This document shows positions 37,207-55,520 of a stretch of DNA of 64,000 bases, piece by piece. Under the pieces are notes generated by a model. The model was not told where the DNA came from. It did no database searches and was given only the letters and a program-made list of their open reading frames with translations. How positions within the stretch are numbered: the first letter of the stretch is position 1; each line of letters begins with the position of its first letter. Location of the stretch: NCBI RefSeq assembly GCF_963662255.1, contig NC_085046.1:136009392-136073391 (forward strand), in the 5' to 3' direction. A program made the position numbers and the translations under genes. This DNA comes from Cinclus cinclus (lineage: Eukaryota; Chordata; Aves; Passeriformes; Cinclidae).

Positions 37207-37781
37207 CTGCAAAAAGAAAGTTCGCCTTTTAATTCACACAGAAAATACATATAGCAGATTCATAAACCGATCTCTAATTTACTCTAACCATTATATAAAT
37301 AATTAAAACATCACTGAAGAAAACCAGAACCACCTCTTACAAGAGAACAAAGCATTCCTGTTTAATAATTTTGATAAAATAAAATAGATAATCTCTTGTG
37401 TCTAATAATACAATCTTTAAAAAAATGAAAGTATTTGGAGGAAAAACAGTAAGTACAGTAACAGAAACTACCTTGTTTATTTTTTAAGTTCTTCAAGGAC
37501 TAACTTATGCCACCTTCACTAATGTCTTCAAAGACAAATTTAAATAGCAGAAAAAAAAGAACAATTTTATCGCTGTGCATATGTGCTTTTTTGTGCATGT
37601 ATTTGCGTATGTCATGTCAGCATTTTTTTCTCCTGTAACCCCTCTACAATTCATTGAATCAATGGCCAAAGCAATGAAAAGTTTAAAGGAAGCTTATAAA
37701 AGTTAGATTAACACAAAACAGTGTAATCTATTTCTAAAGATTACAAAGGGTATTTATTTTCAAATCCAAGTCTGTATGGTT

Positions 37782-37787
37782 ATTTAC
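37782..37787. repeat. Target-site duplication, left copy (atttac)
   Basis: Hexamer atttac immediately before the TG start of the solo LTR; identical to the copy after its CA end. Confidence 0.8.
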
Positions 37788-38393
37788 TGAGGGAGTTGGC
37801 TTGGCTGACATCCCAAGCCAGACCAGTGCTCTTGATGCGGAGCTGCCCCTCGGCCCCAGGTCCTGCAGGGCATTTGTTTAAGTTTATAATAGTTCCTAAG
37901 AAGGTTGTCAAAGGTTTTAAACTGTTTATGGCAATGCTTTATAAGCCTCATTTTGCATTGGTTGCCTTTATTCCCAGTTATGTCATCCCTTTTCTCCTCC
38001 CAATTCTGGAAAGTTCTTGTATCCTTGTACCCCCAGTGGTTTATGTTCACCGCATTGTTCCACCCCATCCCACCTTATTGGCTCCTGCCCTGCATTGCTC
38101 TTCCCTTGCCCCACTTTTCCCTTTTCCCATTGGATTCTGACCCTGGACCCACCTCTCACCATCCCTTATAAATACCCTGGATTTTCCCTCACCCTTGTCT
38201 TTAACTATTGCAATCTGTGTGTGTGTTCTGGGCCTCATCCCACATTTTCTTTTATGGTTATTATTTAGTTCCTGAGTTGTGGCGTGGACCCGTTCCTTGT
38301 TTTGCCACCTTCACCCTGATATCAGGGAACCCTTAGAGGTTGGTCAGGGCACTACCCTCGAGTCTTGTGCCTTAAATTTTAAAAACCCCTACA
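37788..38393 (+). mobile_element. Solo LTR (ERVK/class II type) with 6-bp target-site duplication
   Basis: A 606-base block begins tgagggagttggcttggc and ends acccctaca, giving the TG...CA ends of an LTR. It is flanked directly by the same hexamer, atttac, at 37782-37787 and 38394-38399. A 6-bp duplication is characteristic of class II (ERVK/alpharetrovirus-like) integration. Inside are a TATA-type box (38167-38174) and a C-rich U3-like region before it, so the promoter strand is plus, antisense to CSMD3. No internal retroviral sequence is left, so it is the recombination product of a former provirus. Family name not assigned. Confidence 0.85.
38167..38174 (+). promoter_or_regulatory. TATA box of the solo LTR
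   Basis: TATAAATA in the context cccttataaataccctgg, at about two thirds of the LTR, the usual place of the U3/R promoter. It would drive transcription on the plus strand, antisense to CSMD3. Activity is not shown by sequence. Confidence 0.55.
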
Positions 38394-38399
38394 ATTTAC
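38394..38399. repeat. Target-site duplication, right copy (atttac)
   Basis: Hexamer atttac immediately after the CA end of the solo LTR. The perfect identity fixes both LTR boundaries. Confidence 0.8.
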
Positions 38400-38413
38400 A
38401 ATATCATGTCAGT

Positions 38414-38447
38414 AAAAAAAAAAAAAAAAAAAAAAAAAAGAAAAAAA
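38414..38447. repeat. A26 run next to the solo LTR
   Basis: Twenty-six A, one G, seven A, beginning 15 bases after the right target-site duplication. It lies outside the LTR, so it predates or is independent of the integration. Confidence 0.9.
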
Positions 38448-40080
38448 GGCATTATTTATGTAGCTTGCATCTCTGTCACAAATAATACAAAGGATATAAA
38501 CTGTATACTTTTTGCTTTCAACTGACACTTTTAAGGCACTAAATTCCTAGTCTGTTGAAGTCAATAACACACTTTTATTGTTCTTTCCTTAATTTTCGAA
38601 TCGTTGCTGAATGCTGTACTGGTTAAATTTTCCTGTATGAAGACTTAAAACTGAAAAGCAACCTCAAGGTAACATGAGCCTATCCTATTTCTCCAGTGGT
38701 TATTATGACACCACACAAATTGCAAAAGGTAAAGAACTATTTCTTCCACTGTATTCTGACAGACCACCTTGCATAATTGAATAAACTATTGGGACTTAGG
38801 TATGTGAAATAATCTTGGATTTCCATTGCACTTTCACAAAGCATGTTTATTTGGTCAGTACTGAACACAGGAAGATTCAGTTGCTGCTAGATGAAGGTTT
38901 GTTCCTTCCCTCACACTAGCCTCTAGAAAAAACACCACTTTTGCACCACCTTCAAAGAAACAATACTCTGGTGATGAGTGTGTTCCAGGTCACACCGGAT
39001 GCCCGGAAAGAAGTAGAGGGTGAGAGGAGGGCTCCTCATTTAGCATCAGAAGCTGAAGACATTAGGGTCACAAGTGTGACTAATGCCAAGCATGGCTTTT
39101 TGTCTATATATTTAAGAAGAAATTTTATGGCTCCTTGCAACTTGTATCTGTACGTGGGAAGTAAGTCAGGAGGGGGAAAACAGTGAATTCTCTAGACAAT
39201 TTGCTGCTCCATCTTAACATGTGAGTCCATCCTTTGGGGCTGAGTTGGGATGTAAAGCACAGCTCCTTTGCCTGTGTGCTACAGAAGAGTTATGAGCTCT
39301 GTTTGCTGCCTTTTCTTGGTGTAGCCACATAGTGAAGGGTTCAAAGGAACCATGTTGTTCTGTAGTGGAATGAAATCTAGGTCTTTGACCTCCAATGTTT
39401 ATATTTATACTGATTTGAAGTATTCTAACAGACACTTGCTTTCAGTACTTTAAGTTTGAAATCCAGAAGAAAATCCCATTGTAATTAGGACAATTTCTGT
39501 GTATTTGTGCACACTAATATTTTCATTATATAAATATCTGATATGTACTGACTCACTCATACTTTAATTCCTTGATTCAGGTATTCATCATGCTACTTGC
39601 CACTGTATAAAGTCATCAAGTATTTTCAGCAAAATTCCTTTGTGTTTTTCTTCTTACGCTGAATATTTTGTACTTTATCAATTTGCTCAGGGTCAAAACC
39701 AGATGTAGACTTACTTCTCCACTACTAATCTACTCTAAATTCAAGAATTTCCTTTCTGTTCATAAAATGTGCAATGAAGAAGCTTCATGAAATACCGATT
39801 TTATATTAAATCACTGCAGTTGTGATATCCACCTTGATAACTCCTAATATTTAGCGTGTGATAGGTTTTTGTCAGCTCCTTATAAGGCAAAATTCATAAT
39901 GTTAAGTACCCCAGTTAAACAATCATACTTAAATGCAAAGTTCATGTTAAGCTAAACAGCACAGGTAAATCCTTTTTTACAAAGAAAGTGGGGACACTAG
40001 GATTATAATTTCAGGTACTTACAAAAAATTTAATAGGATTGGCTATCAAACAATGGGTAGATGCCAGATGGAATAAATCA

Positions 40081-40266
<186 letters not shown>

Positions 40267-41273
40267 TTAACAAATAGATAGCAGTCCATTTTTTCCATCA
40301 CTTTAGATGTGAAGAGTCTTGACAAACAATACAGATCTGTATTCCAGAAATTTCTGCTCCCAATAGTAAAAGGCTGCAGGCTATGTACTAGCCTGATAGT
40401 GCACAATGTTCAGCCCTCTCTGACCCTACTTTGGCTGGAGCTGGTTTGCCTCTTTTAACAGTCATTTGAAGGTCAAGTGACTATTTTCTGATGTAATTTC
40501 AGACATCCATATAATAAAAATTTGACCAACCTAGACATCGTGTAACTAAAAGTAATTATTTATGTTAATTGAAGCTAGGAAAGGCAGTGAAAGCAATATA
40601 AGGGAATCACCTAGAAAAGTCAAAAGGTCAACTACAGGACTGAAAAAGAAATCCCCATTATAAACATTTTATTTCTCCCAGTAAAGACCTCAGGTTATAA
40701 ATAATATGCTGTGAATATTTCCCACCCTGGATTCTTCTTGAGGAAGTCTGGTGCTTTTGACTTTAGAATTGGGGGGCATTGGAAAGTGGAACAAAATACC
40801 AGAGAAAAGGACTAGATATTAATATTTCTTTTTTTTTTTAAAAGTAGCATATTATTAATAAGAACACATTATATTAGTTTGGATTATTTTAAAAATGCTA
40901 GTTATAGCATTGTTTTATATTTTGGTTAGTAGGTTAAGATTTTAATTAAGCTTTCAGTGAAATGTTAACTTCATAGAAGCGGTCTCTGTACTCTTGCCAG
41001 TAAAAAGCTTCTGAATGTAACATCTACTAGATAATAAAAGTTACATGGTGAATATGAGGATTTGCTTATTTAGCTGGCATATGTTTCTCAAATTAATGGA
41101 AGAAAATAAAAGATTTCTAAAAACATATTTCTAGGTTTTTAGCTGTGATTATTTATAAAGTTACAATGCTGGCTTGAAAAGGTTTTGTACCTTTTCATTC
41201 AAAGCTGATATCTGGTGCTGAAATCTGTGCAGGACAAAGCAAGAAATAAGTCCAGGAAAAAAAATTGTGCTGT

Positions 41274-41395
41274 TTGTTTTGTTTTCTGTTTGTTTAATTT
41301 TTTGTTTTGTTATTTGTTTGCTTTTGCGTTTTGTTATTTGTTTGCTTTTTTGTTGTTGGGGTTTTTGTTTGTTTGTTTTTGTTGTTGTTTGTTAA
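41274..41395. repeat. T/G-rich tract (GTTT, GTTG units)
   Basis: About 120 bases of tgtttgttttgttttctgtt-like sequence with repeated ttgtttgctttt segments (two copies near 41315 and 41338). Confidence 0.88.
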
Positions 41396-43489
41396 GTTTT
41401 TCTGAGAGGAGGATTGAGGCAGGGGGAAGAGGGAAAAGGAGGGTTCAGTTAGGAAAAATTGAATAGATCAATACGTAAATGTATATTCTTGAGATCATTA
41501 TTTTCCTTTAATATCATTATGGTTTCAAATCCTGTTTATAGCTGAAAATAACTAATACAGCAGGCCTTTCTCTGACATCAGTGTCTTACACTTCATAACT
41601 CCAACCTGCTGTTTTTAAAGGCTTGTCTGTTACAGCTGCAAAGTGTAAAATGTTTTATGCATATACATGACTTACAAAATCTTTGCTACACTGTGAATGC
41701 AGTTCTCTGGGCATTTTAAGCTTAAATGTGCAGTAATTCCCCAGGAGTTTGTTACAGTAGCCTTCCTGTATAACCCTGTAAGCCATGTAGCTGTCTGACC
41801 CTCATCACAGGGATGACATCTTCCTGTCTTTGCAATGTTACATAATGCTAAAAAGAATGGTTTGCAAATTTCCCTAAGCAAAATATCAATATTTACTTGT
41901 CTGGAATCTTCAAATATGTGTTTGATTCCACAAGGTATGACATTCATTTTTGCCAAAAGACATACTAAAATTAATTTTTCTCTGATGGGTTTGGCTTGCA
42001 AAGAACAAGACCTGTTTTTCTTCCCTTATAGATGGCCATTTCAGTGCTGCAATTCTTCAATTCACAATGGCTGAGAGAAATATAAAAAGGCTGAGCACAC
42101 ATTCCAGAGAATAACTTTTCTTGATAATCTGTTCAAATGCATCTATGATGAAGAAAAGCTACTAAAGAAGATTGTTACTTATCAGAAGAAGAATTAATTT
42201 ATGGGAATTGGAGATGCTAGATATTTAAAAAAGAATGGTGCCAGCACAGAATATTTGATGAAATCTGGGAAGTACCTGGGCCTTACAGACACATAGAAAC
42301 TAAGAAAATGAGGGCATGAAAGATGATACAGTCACCTGAACAGATATCTCAGAAAAGGAGGATTTGATAGTGAGTAACAGCTCTATAAACGATTCCAAAA
42401 CAGTTCCTGTTTGAGTAAGCATGTTTGTGAAAGAATGGAATAAAGAATAGCTGCAGAACCTACCAAAAAAGGAGGTACAAAAATGAAAAACTGGGGGGGG
42501 AAGTAAACATAATGTAAAGGCCTTTGCAATGTAAGGATAAAAGACTTTTACAGGCAACTGAGGAAAAAGAGCCACCAGGAAGATCACAGAGTGGAGGGTA
42601 TTTCAAAACTGTGAAACACAAGGATTATCTGTAACAAATGTAAAAAATTAAGCACAGCTGCTACAGGGACTACATGGTTAGGAAAGTTCAAAAGGTAGCA
42701 ATTGGGAAGATAAGAATATCTTTCTCAAGACTGGATTTTTGTAATTATCTGCTTTAGAAAGGCATGTTGAGAAAATCTGTGTCTTTACTGCTAGGAAAAG
42801 AAAGGATCACTTGAACAAAAATAACAGAAAAATATATTTCCTATAACTGGGCATGGACTGATTTAAAGAGGAAATGCCAAGCAGGAAGTACCCCATTTAC
42901 AAATAAATAATTTGTAAATTAAACTCCTGTTAGAAAAAAAACCCAAACATAACGGGCAAAAATCCCAGAAGTTTGAATGATTATGACAACTGCACAAGCA
43001 AAATAATTATTTCTATCACCTACAAAAGTATAAATAACACATTATGAAGTCCACTTGTCCAAATCAGTTTTGATATTAAACTGATATTTAATAGTATATG
43101 ACTATAAGCATGTGACTGGACTCATAAACAGAGTGAGACTGTATAATTTGCAAAATCTGTGACATATATGCTGTGTGAGTGAGACCTACAAAGGGCAATT
43201 GGATAAACAGATGATAAAGTACCAGTCTAAAAAAGAAAATAGGAGAAGTAGGAAGGAAGTAAGAAAGAAAACAGAAGAAGTAGGAGATCAGTTTCTATGG
43301 AAGATCAGCTAAAAAAAGACAATAATAGAGAGCTTTTCAAGAAAATGTTAAGAAAATAGGTGTCTCCAGAACTTAAACAGCATAGTCAAGATTACAATTT
43401 TTAAATATTTTTGTCATTGTCTGTCTATGCACTCTTAAAAATGGAAACTCTCAATTCTTTCCAAGTGTTCTAGTATCAGAGTATCTAGT

Positions 43490-43580
43490 ATCAGAGAATG
43501 TGATTCTGAGTTGGGATCCCACAAGGATCATGGAGTCCAACTCTTAAGTGAATGACCCATACAGTGATCAAAGGAGATAT
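43490..43580 (-). mobile_element. CR1 LINE 3'-end fragment
   Basis: The plus strand reads tgattctgagttgggatccc, acaaggatcatggagtccaa and ctcttaagtgaatgacccat. This is the antisense of a CR1 3' end of the type ...gagttggaagggacccacaaggatcat.gagtccaactc. It is short and slightly deleted (ggaag is lost in the middle). Confidence 0.6.
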
Positions 43581-43810
43581 TCTTCTTATTTCAGATGACA
43601 GTATTTTTTTTTCCAATACCTTTAATCTGTGACCTAAAAGAATTCAGTTAGAAATTCATCTTTCTCTAAAAAAAGTTTGATAACTTGAGTACAAAAGGGT
43701 AAAATGTGATTTCCCTCCATTGGAGGGTTCATGAGGCACATGAGGTGAATATGATGAAGATTCAAAAAGAATGTGTAAATAACCAGGAAATAACAACAAT
43801 TTCAGTAGAG

Positions 43811-43879
43811 TTTTTTTTGTTGCTGTTTTTGGTCTTTTGAGGTTTTTTAATTTGTTTTTGGTTTCTGGGGTTTTTTTTG
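43811..43879. repeat. T/G-rich tract
   Basis: gttttttttgttgctgtttt and onwards; no regular unit. Confidence 0.8.
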
Positions 43880-44599
43880 ACACTATCTCAAATGATGGAA
43901 GGATTGTGTTATAGGACAGAGATCCTTGATAGGATAAAATTGATTACATCTATTACATATGCAGAAGTACTCTAGGAGGACATGTGAGAGATCTGATTTC
44001 AGCCTTCTAGTATTTTACAAGCTAAAATTTTTGGAGTAAGAAAATCAGATCATGGAAGCTGGTTTTAGGGGAACCTCTGAACTGTGGGCAGCTATTATTT
44101 TATAGAAAACTGGCAGAGTAGTCCAAAAACAGATTGTGGGAACAAATGACCAAAAATGGTGGGGGAAAAAAAAGGACAGTTTGATTTCTTGACTTACGTT
44201 TGATCCAAACTGCTTACCACATGAAGCCCCGTAAAAGTGTGAGTAGACTATTTCTGCTTTGTAAGTCTCAAGAGAACTGAAGCATGATATAGCTATGTTG
44301 TATAGCTATGTTGATATCTTCATTGTTGTATACAATATAGATAGACATCATGTCATTGAGAAAAATCTCAAGGATAGTATGAAAATCTCAAAAAAAAATT
44401 CAGAAGCAGAATATATTAATGAAAAAAATTATCTGTGGGTGCAGTCAATGGCCATTTAATTCAGTATGCTAACACTGAAAGTGATGAAAAAAATGCTCAG
44501 AGAAACTCTTTAGAATACAGTAAATATATATAGTGCATCTTCTGATCATTAATGAACCTTCTGAACTGGATCTACTAATTTAATTTAGTAGTCCCTGGG

Positions 44600-46137
44600 T
44601 GACTAAGTTAGACTTTTTGAATGACACCGTTGCTACAGCTAAGACTGGTAAGCAAAAAAGCTTCTTTGGGTATATTAGTCATAAAAGCAAATTCATACAC
44701 AATGTGGATTCATTTGTAAATGGATGAAGCAATCTTGTGGTGCTGAAAACCAATATAGAAGAGGCAGAAGCACTAAATGCCTTTTCTGCATCAACTTCTA
44801 CAGCAGATGTCTCCTAGGTATCTGTATGTACCAACATGATTTGTGGAGAGGGGCAGCCAATACTGGGAAACAACAGGTAAAAGGACGCTACTGTATTCAA
44901 GGGCAGGCAGGAAGATAGCTTTCACTAAAGGCTGCTGAAAAATCTGACTGAGCCTGTGCAAGGTGGGTATCATCTCTGAAAAACTATGATGAGATGTTCT
45001 GACTGATTGTAGAAAGGATAACAGTACATGAACATTTGATAAGGGCAAGGAGATGCTAGAATTTTACATTGATCTCTGGAATGAACATGTGCTCTAGTAA
45101 AGTATGAACTGGAAACCAAAAGCATGTACACAAATTTACCAAGGCTGAATTATATTTGATTAACTTGATTGTCTTCTATGATGTAATGACTGGTTACATG
45201 GCCCAGTGATAGATGCAGCAGTGCTCAGTGTAGCAGTGCTCAACATCTGCAACATTTCTGAGAGCAGTGTGTTTTGAGAGCTGACAAAATACATACTAAA
45301 TAGGTATATATTCAAAATCGGCCTGATAGCTGTGCTTAAAAAGTAGGAATTAATCGCTTTATATTCAGCTGGTGGACAATAATAATCTGAGCATTAGGAA
45401 ATCAACATAAGGTCTGATGCTGTGCAATATTTTCATCCTCAGCCTTGATGGGGAGACAGAATTTATGGATCCATATACTTACGGAGCAAACTAAAGTAGG
45501 AAAAGTAGCTGACACACTGAAGAGCAGATCTTCAGTCCAGAAGCCTGACAAAGTCCAGTACTGGGAAAACAAAAACCTCACAAAACTCAAGTAGAGGTAC
45601 AATGTTCTGCACTATACTTAACAATACTAGAAGTGGATCAAGTGAAATTGTTACTCAGCTGGTGAAGCTGTGTCTGCAATATTAAGCTCAATGTTTTGCC
45701 TCCCACTTCAAGAGAGAGATTGGTAAAAACTCAAGAGTTCAGAGATTAGTCAGAGGCCTAAAGCACATGACCTACAGTAAAAAGTTAAGGCAGATAGGCT
45801 TAATTAGTCTGACAAAGAGAAAGCTTAGGTACCATCTAACAGCAGGCCATAATGATTTCAGGAGCCATTACAAAGATAATGAAGCCAAATTTCTAAATAT
45901 GCCAGATAATATACAAGGGGCAATTTAGAAGATTCAGATTTTACTTTACAAGAAATTTCCTTCAATAAAGGAGGGCAGAGCTGGAACAGCATACTCAAAC
46001 TCTTGTGAAATCTTTAATCTTGGGAGTTTTCAGGATTAGCTAAACAAAGCCACAGCTGATCTGACTAGTCCTGCTTTGGGCAGGAGGATGGACTGGATGC
46101 CCTCTGAAGGACCCTTCCAATCAATATTTCTATGACT
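44600..46137 (+). mobile_element. Old CR1 LINE, sense strand, about 1.5 kb
   Basis: Collinear but heavily mutated CR1 ORF2 on the plus strand. In order it has KSFFGYISHKSKFIHNVDSF (about 44655-44715), NIEEAEALNAFSASTST (about 44752-44805), TKAELYLINLIVFYDVMTGY (about 45138-45197) and CNIFILSLDGET (about 45423-45460). The 3' end follows at 45640-46137, with ggagggcagagctggaacag, ggatggactggatgccctct, gaaggacccttccaatcaat and atttctatgactc. It is far more diverged than the other copies in this window, so it is probably the oldest. The 5' limit is uncertain; weak similarity may extend further left. Confidence 0.75.
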
Positions 46138-49100
46138 CATATAAACTTCTTAATTTGTCCTGAATTAATGCAAAGCTTTTGCATATATAACATAATGTGC
46201 TTAGGCAGTCCATAACCCCAAAAATGAATGCTTGACGTGTCTCTCAGTAACTTTGTCTGCAAATTTCTGTTTCTAATCGGACAAAAGGTGATTGCCATTA
46301 GGTTTGCATTTTTATAAAATCCCCCAAACTTAGGATATATATTTTATTAATAAAAATTAAAAATATTCATTCATATTTATATGAATAAATTTTAAATAAG
46401 GAAGTTAGTATTCAAAATTGAAAAATATTTAATTTTGTATCTGTTTTTATAGTTTTGATCATTTGTCTCGAATTTGGGACTCCTCTTTAAGCAACAAAAA
46501 CTAAAAACATTAACAAATCCAAAATTATGTATAGAATCTCTAAAGCATGAGAAGGAGCAAGTTTAAAATTTTGAACTTCATATGAAGTTTATACTGAATA
46601 GTATTATTTTAATAGTTGGCATTTGTGTAGCAAGTTATGTCATTTTAGGTTCTTTTCCTCCATTATTTGAGATGCTTTTAAAATTATTGTTGACAATTAA
46701 TCAATTGTTCAAGGAATCAAAACCATATTTCTGATGTATTAACCTGTTTGGTTCATGCCTGCAAATGAACAAATTTGAGAGAGGACATCATTTTTAGCCA
46801 TAGAAGAAAATGTACAGCCAGAAATAACAAATCAGTTCTTAAAGTCCATCTCTATCAAGCTGTAAATTTAGCAATATCATATATTTTTTATGGTAGGATA
46901 AAGAAGCAATCAGTATTACAGCACATATAATATTTCTTCTACATGCAGCAAAAGAAACTAAAGACATGTAAGCTTTCAAGATTATGAACAGTGAATTTTG
47001 GTTTTTTTAACCTAGCAACTTTCTACACACTACTACTCCATAATTTCTTTATGTGAAAGCTACAGGTAGGTCCTACTATTGTCTTTGAGTCACAGTATGA
47101 GAAATGAGCTAAGTCACAGCATCTCTCTCAAGTTAAGAACATCCACAGGAACATTTTCACAGATCAGTTTTTACATTATTTGGAAATATTACTGCAAAAT
47201 GCTAGTATTCCATGATAAAATGTCAGAATATCTAAGTATTCCAAATTTATAATTTCTAAGCAAAATCCTTACTGTGTGCAGAAAAAAACTAAACCAATGA
47301 CTAAATTTCAGTTTCAGGGGATTTCTTGACACTATAGAGATAATTTGTAATTAATCTTTAAAAAACAAGAAATCTTCAAGTTTCTGGGTCTAGAAGCTCA
47401 CCTTGCATATCTGCAGAGAAGGATAGAGTTATTCAGAGAAGATTTAAGGAAAATCAAGTCTGAAACTTCTAGTCAATCTGGTAAACTAATGCTGAACTTC
47501 ATTCTTCCAAATAAAATAACTATGAATTAATTTATAATGTAAAGTGAAAGAAAATATTATCATTAGTTATACTGTAAGTCAACATGTTGGTAAAAGTAAT
47601 TGTCCTTATTATAATCTTAATTTTCTTCCTTCTATCAGTAGAATATTTATTTTTAAGACTACATCAGCATTTTTGTCCAACAGTATTCACTGCTTTTTTG
47701 TGATATGGATTTGATCAAAATCTCATTTTAAATCCTAGGACCAAACTATTGAGGTAGAGGGATAGAGATTTGCTCGTTCATTCACATCATGAAGACAGAA
47801 CTTTGAGATGGGAGTGGAAGAACATGATTGCCTCATAATAAAACAACTTTTCAAGGGTAATTCAGTCTGGATATGTTTATTCCACAAGGAAAAAAAAATA
47901 TATATATAAACAAGACCATGTGAAAACTTTTTCTCTTTATCTATTACATCGTATAGTTTTACATAGTGGCATTGATTCTAAAACTGGATACTTGGAAAAG
48001 TTGTTTATTTTAGTGGATGACGACTAACGTAAAATGCAAATTCCAGCTGAATAATCACTAGTGTGTCTAAAATTTTAAGAAACTCCTAGGGAAGGGAAGT
48101 TTTCTTTCTGAACTAGAATGTTTTTCTCAGTACAGGAAAATCTGGCAGCTATAAATAAGTCTTCTTGACTTCATTTGAACATACAAAACTTTGTATGCTC
48201 AAATATGCATCTAGCATCAGAAACAGGCTTTAATTCTCCAAAAACCAGCTGTGGAGAATTTTCATATTAGAAAACATAACCAAAAGGGTAAACATGGAAT
48301 TACAGGCCCCAAATAATGTCATGGAATGTTCCAGTTTTTCTACGAGCTTGAATTAGATATTTTGTAAATTTGTGTAAGAGCCACGTAAGAGGATTTGAAT
48401 GCTCTGAGAGAAGGCAGCGTTTGTAATCAGAAGTAAAACTGCAATATAATGCTTCCAAACCTACACCTTCACATTTGAAGAAAGCTAATGAGATGCGACA
48501 ACAGCATGGTCTTCTCAAAAATATATTAAATTTTACAGAAATCAAATTTTGATTGATCTTAGTAGAGATAGAACTAAACCCTTCTTCAAAATGCCGTGTT
48601 TTCATATGAAGGCATTGTATTTGGAATTGTCACTTTCTTTTCAGAAAAGAAAAAAAGAGTCAAGGTTAAAGTAAAGCTATTTTTTTGCATCACAGAGAGA
48701 GTGACTTCAAGAAGGAAAAGGTGAAAGTGTGCTATTTTTCTGTCTACCAGGTATAGGCCAGCCTGGAAAGAATTTTCCATAGTACTAGATTTTTTTTTAA
48801 TTAAATGTAACATACTAATAACTTGTAACATTCTTACTTTGGAAGATTATGAAACAATTGAATAAACATTATAATAATGGCAGGAATTGCAATCAGGTTA
48901 ACCTGAAAAGCAATTTTATTAAGTCTGCTGAAAATGTTTAGTCTGCATTTGTTCCGTGTAAGACCTTTATCAATGTATGAAGTATTCAATTTGAGCTAAA
49001 TGTATGTATTTTACTAATGTACACCAGTGTTGTTCTTTACAAGCATAAATCCAAAGAGATATTTTGGGATTTTTTTTTTCTTTATCTAAGAGAAAAAAAA

Positions 49101-50830
49101 TGTCACTAAGATTGGTGGGAAATTAGGGAAAAGAAACACTGAAAAATATATTGTATATCTTGTATATATTTCTATACTATTTTTCAGTAATTTGAATACC
49201 TTCTCCTTTCATTTTCTCATAAATGTGTTTGAAATAAAAATGCCTGATACATCATCCCAGTGTGCAGGTAAAAAATGCTACCTGAAATACTAACATTTCG
49301 GTCTAAAAAGAAAGATGAGGGCCTGATCATCATCATCTTTTTCAAGGTACTGCCTTCCCGTAAGTTCAACTAAAATAATCTTTGTAAGGAGGTCTTTCCA
49401 TGATCAGTTGCAGAGAACACTGGGAAAGAACTGGCAGGTTGTCTGTCAAACGCAGTTGCTCTCAAGCAGTATTTTTGAAGTTAAAAAACAAAACACCAGC
49501 CAAAGTAATGATTGTATAAATCATGATGGTTAAACACAGCTTTTATATTTATTCCTCGGAAAATATACTTATTCTTTTTTGCGAGCTAATATTAGAAATT
49601 ACATTTTTGTAAAATTAGTTATAAAGTGTTTTTGAAGGCACATCGAACTTTTCCTTTTCTCAAAAGTAGAGAAATAGGGAGGTTATTATGACAAATTGAG
49701 AAATTGTAATAACAGTTGGCTAGCTAGCACATCTACTTAGAATGCAATTTTCAATCCTGTCTTCTGCTTGATTAAAAAGAGAAAAGACAAAACACACGCA
49801 CACAAAAGTACAAGAAGTTATGTAAAAGAATGAAGCATCATAATTTTGTAAAATCTTTGTACATCCAGATTACTCTAAGAGTTATCTTCAAATGCTTAGA
49901 AGTGGGCTGTGTGATATGTACAATGCAAAATATATAAAACACAAACTTGAATGCAATGAAACCAATTCATTTGAAAATTATCACTTTCTGTCTTTTTTCT
50001 GTCTTCATTAAGATGTTTTATATTTTGTAAACATAATGTGAAATTAGCATATTATCTGAAACAAGAACATAGCTTTAGGGTTTTTTATACTGTCAAGCAT
50101 CTTTATATGTCAAATATAATATATAATATGTGTTTTAGCCCTTTTAAATAAATGTTCAATAATTGAAAAGGAGAAAAAATCAGAAACTCAGAAAAGATAT
50201 TAAAATTAATCCAAAATATTCTCAAAAGTTTGTTATGTATGTCTCTACTCAACAACCACTAGTGATACTGGAATTGGGAGTCAAGCTGACTGGGAAAACA
50301 ACATAGAACATTTAGAGTAGTTTTTATCTTACAAGATAAGCAATTTAAAAGACAGCTGTGAATAAAGAGGATACATAAAAAATAATTTTAAAAATAATTT
50401 GAATTAAGAGTGATAGGCCTATGTGAGCATTGGTAGGGAAATACCTCTGCATGTATCACACTGCTGGGTTCCTGAAAAACATGCTGTAGGGAATGTAATT
50501 TCTCTATTAGAGTGAATTAATATTTCTGTATGCTCAATATTTATAAATCTTACACAGAATTTACATGAGAAAATAGTGTAAAACTTACCTTAAATCCTAC
50601 TTTTTGTCAGATTTTTGGAGATATATTATCTCTTCTAGGTAGGTATTTTATCTTTTTGCATACTAAGTACATGCTATATTGCATTACGGTTTTTTATACA
50701 GAATTATAGCGTGCTTTCTTTTATGAAGGTCAGTTTTGAAAAACTACTCAGCAACAGTAATACATTTTCAACATATTCATTTTCCAAGTTCAGTATTAGA
50801 GAAACAATACAACAGTAGAATTTTGTTTTA

Positions 50831-55520
<4,690 letters not shown>

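Noticed and set aside
38414..38447. Poly(A) tail of a retrocopy ending in the solo LTR
   Set aside because: The A run lies beyond the target-site duplication, so it is not part of the inserted element.
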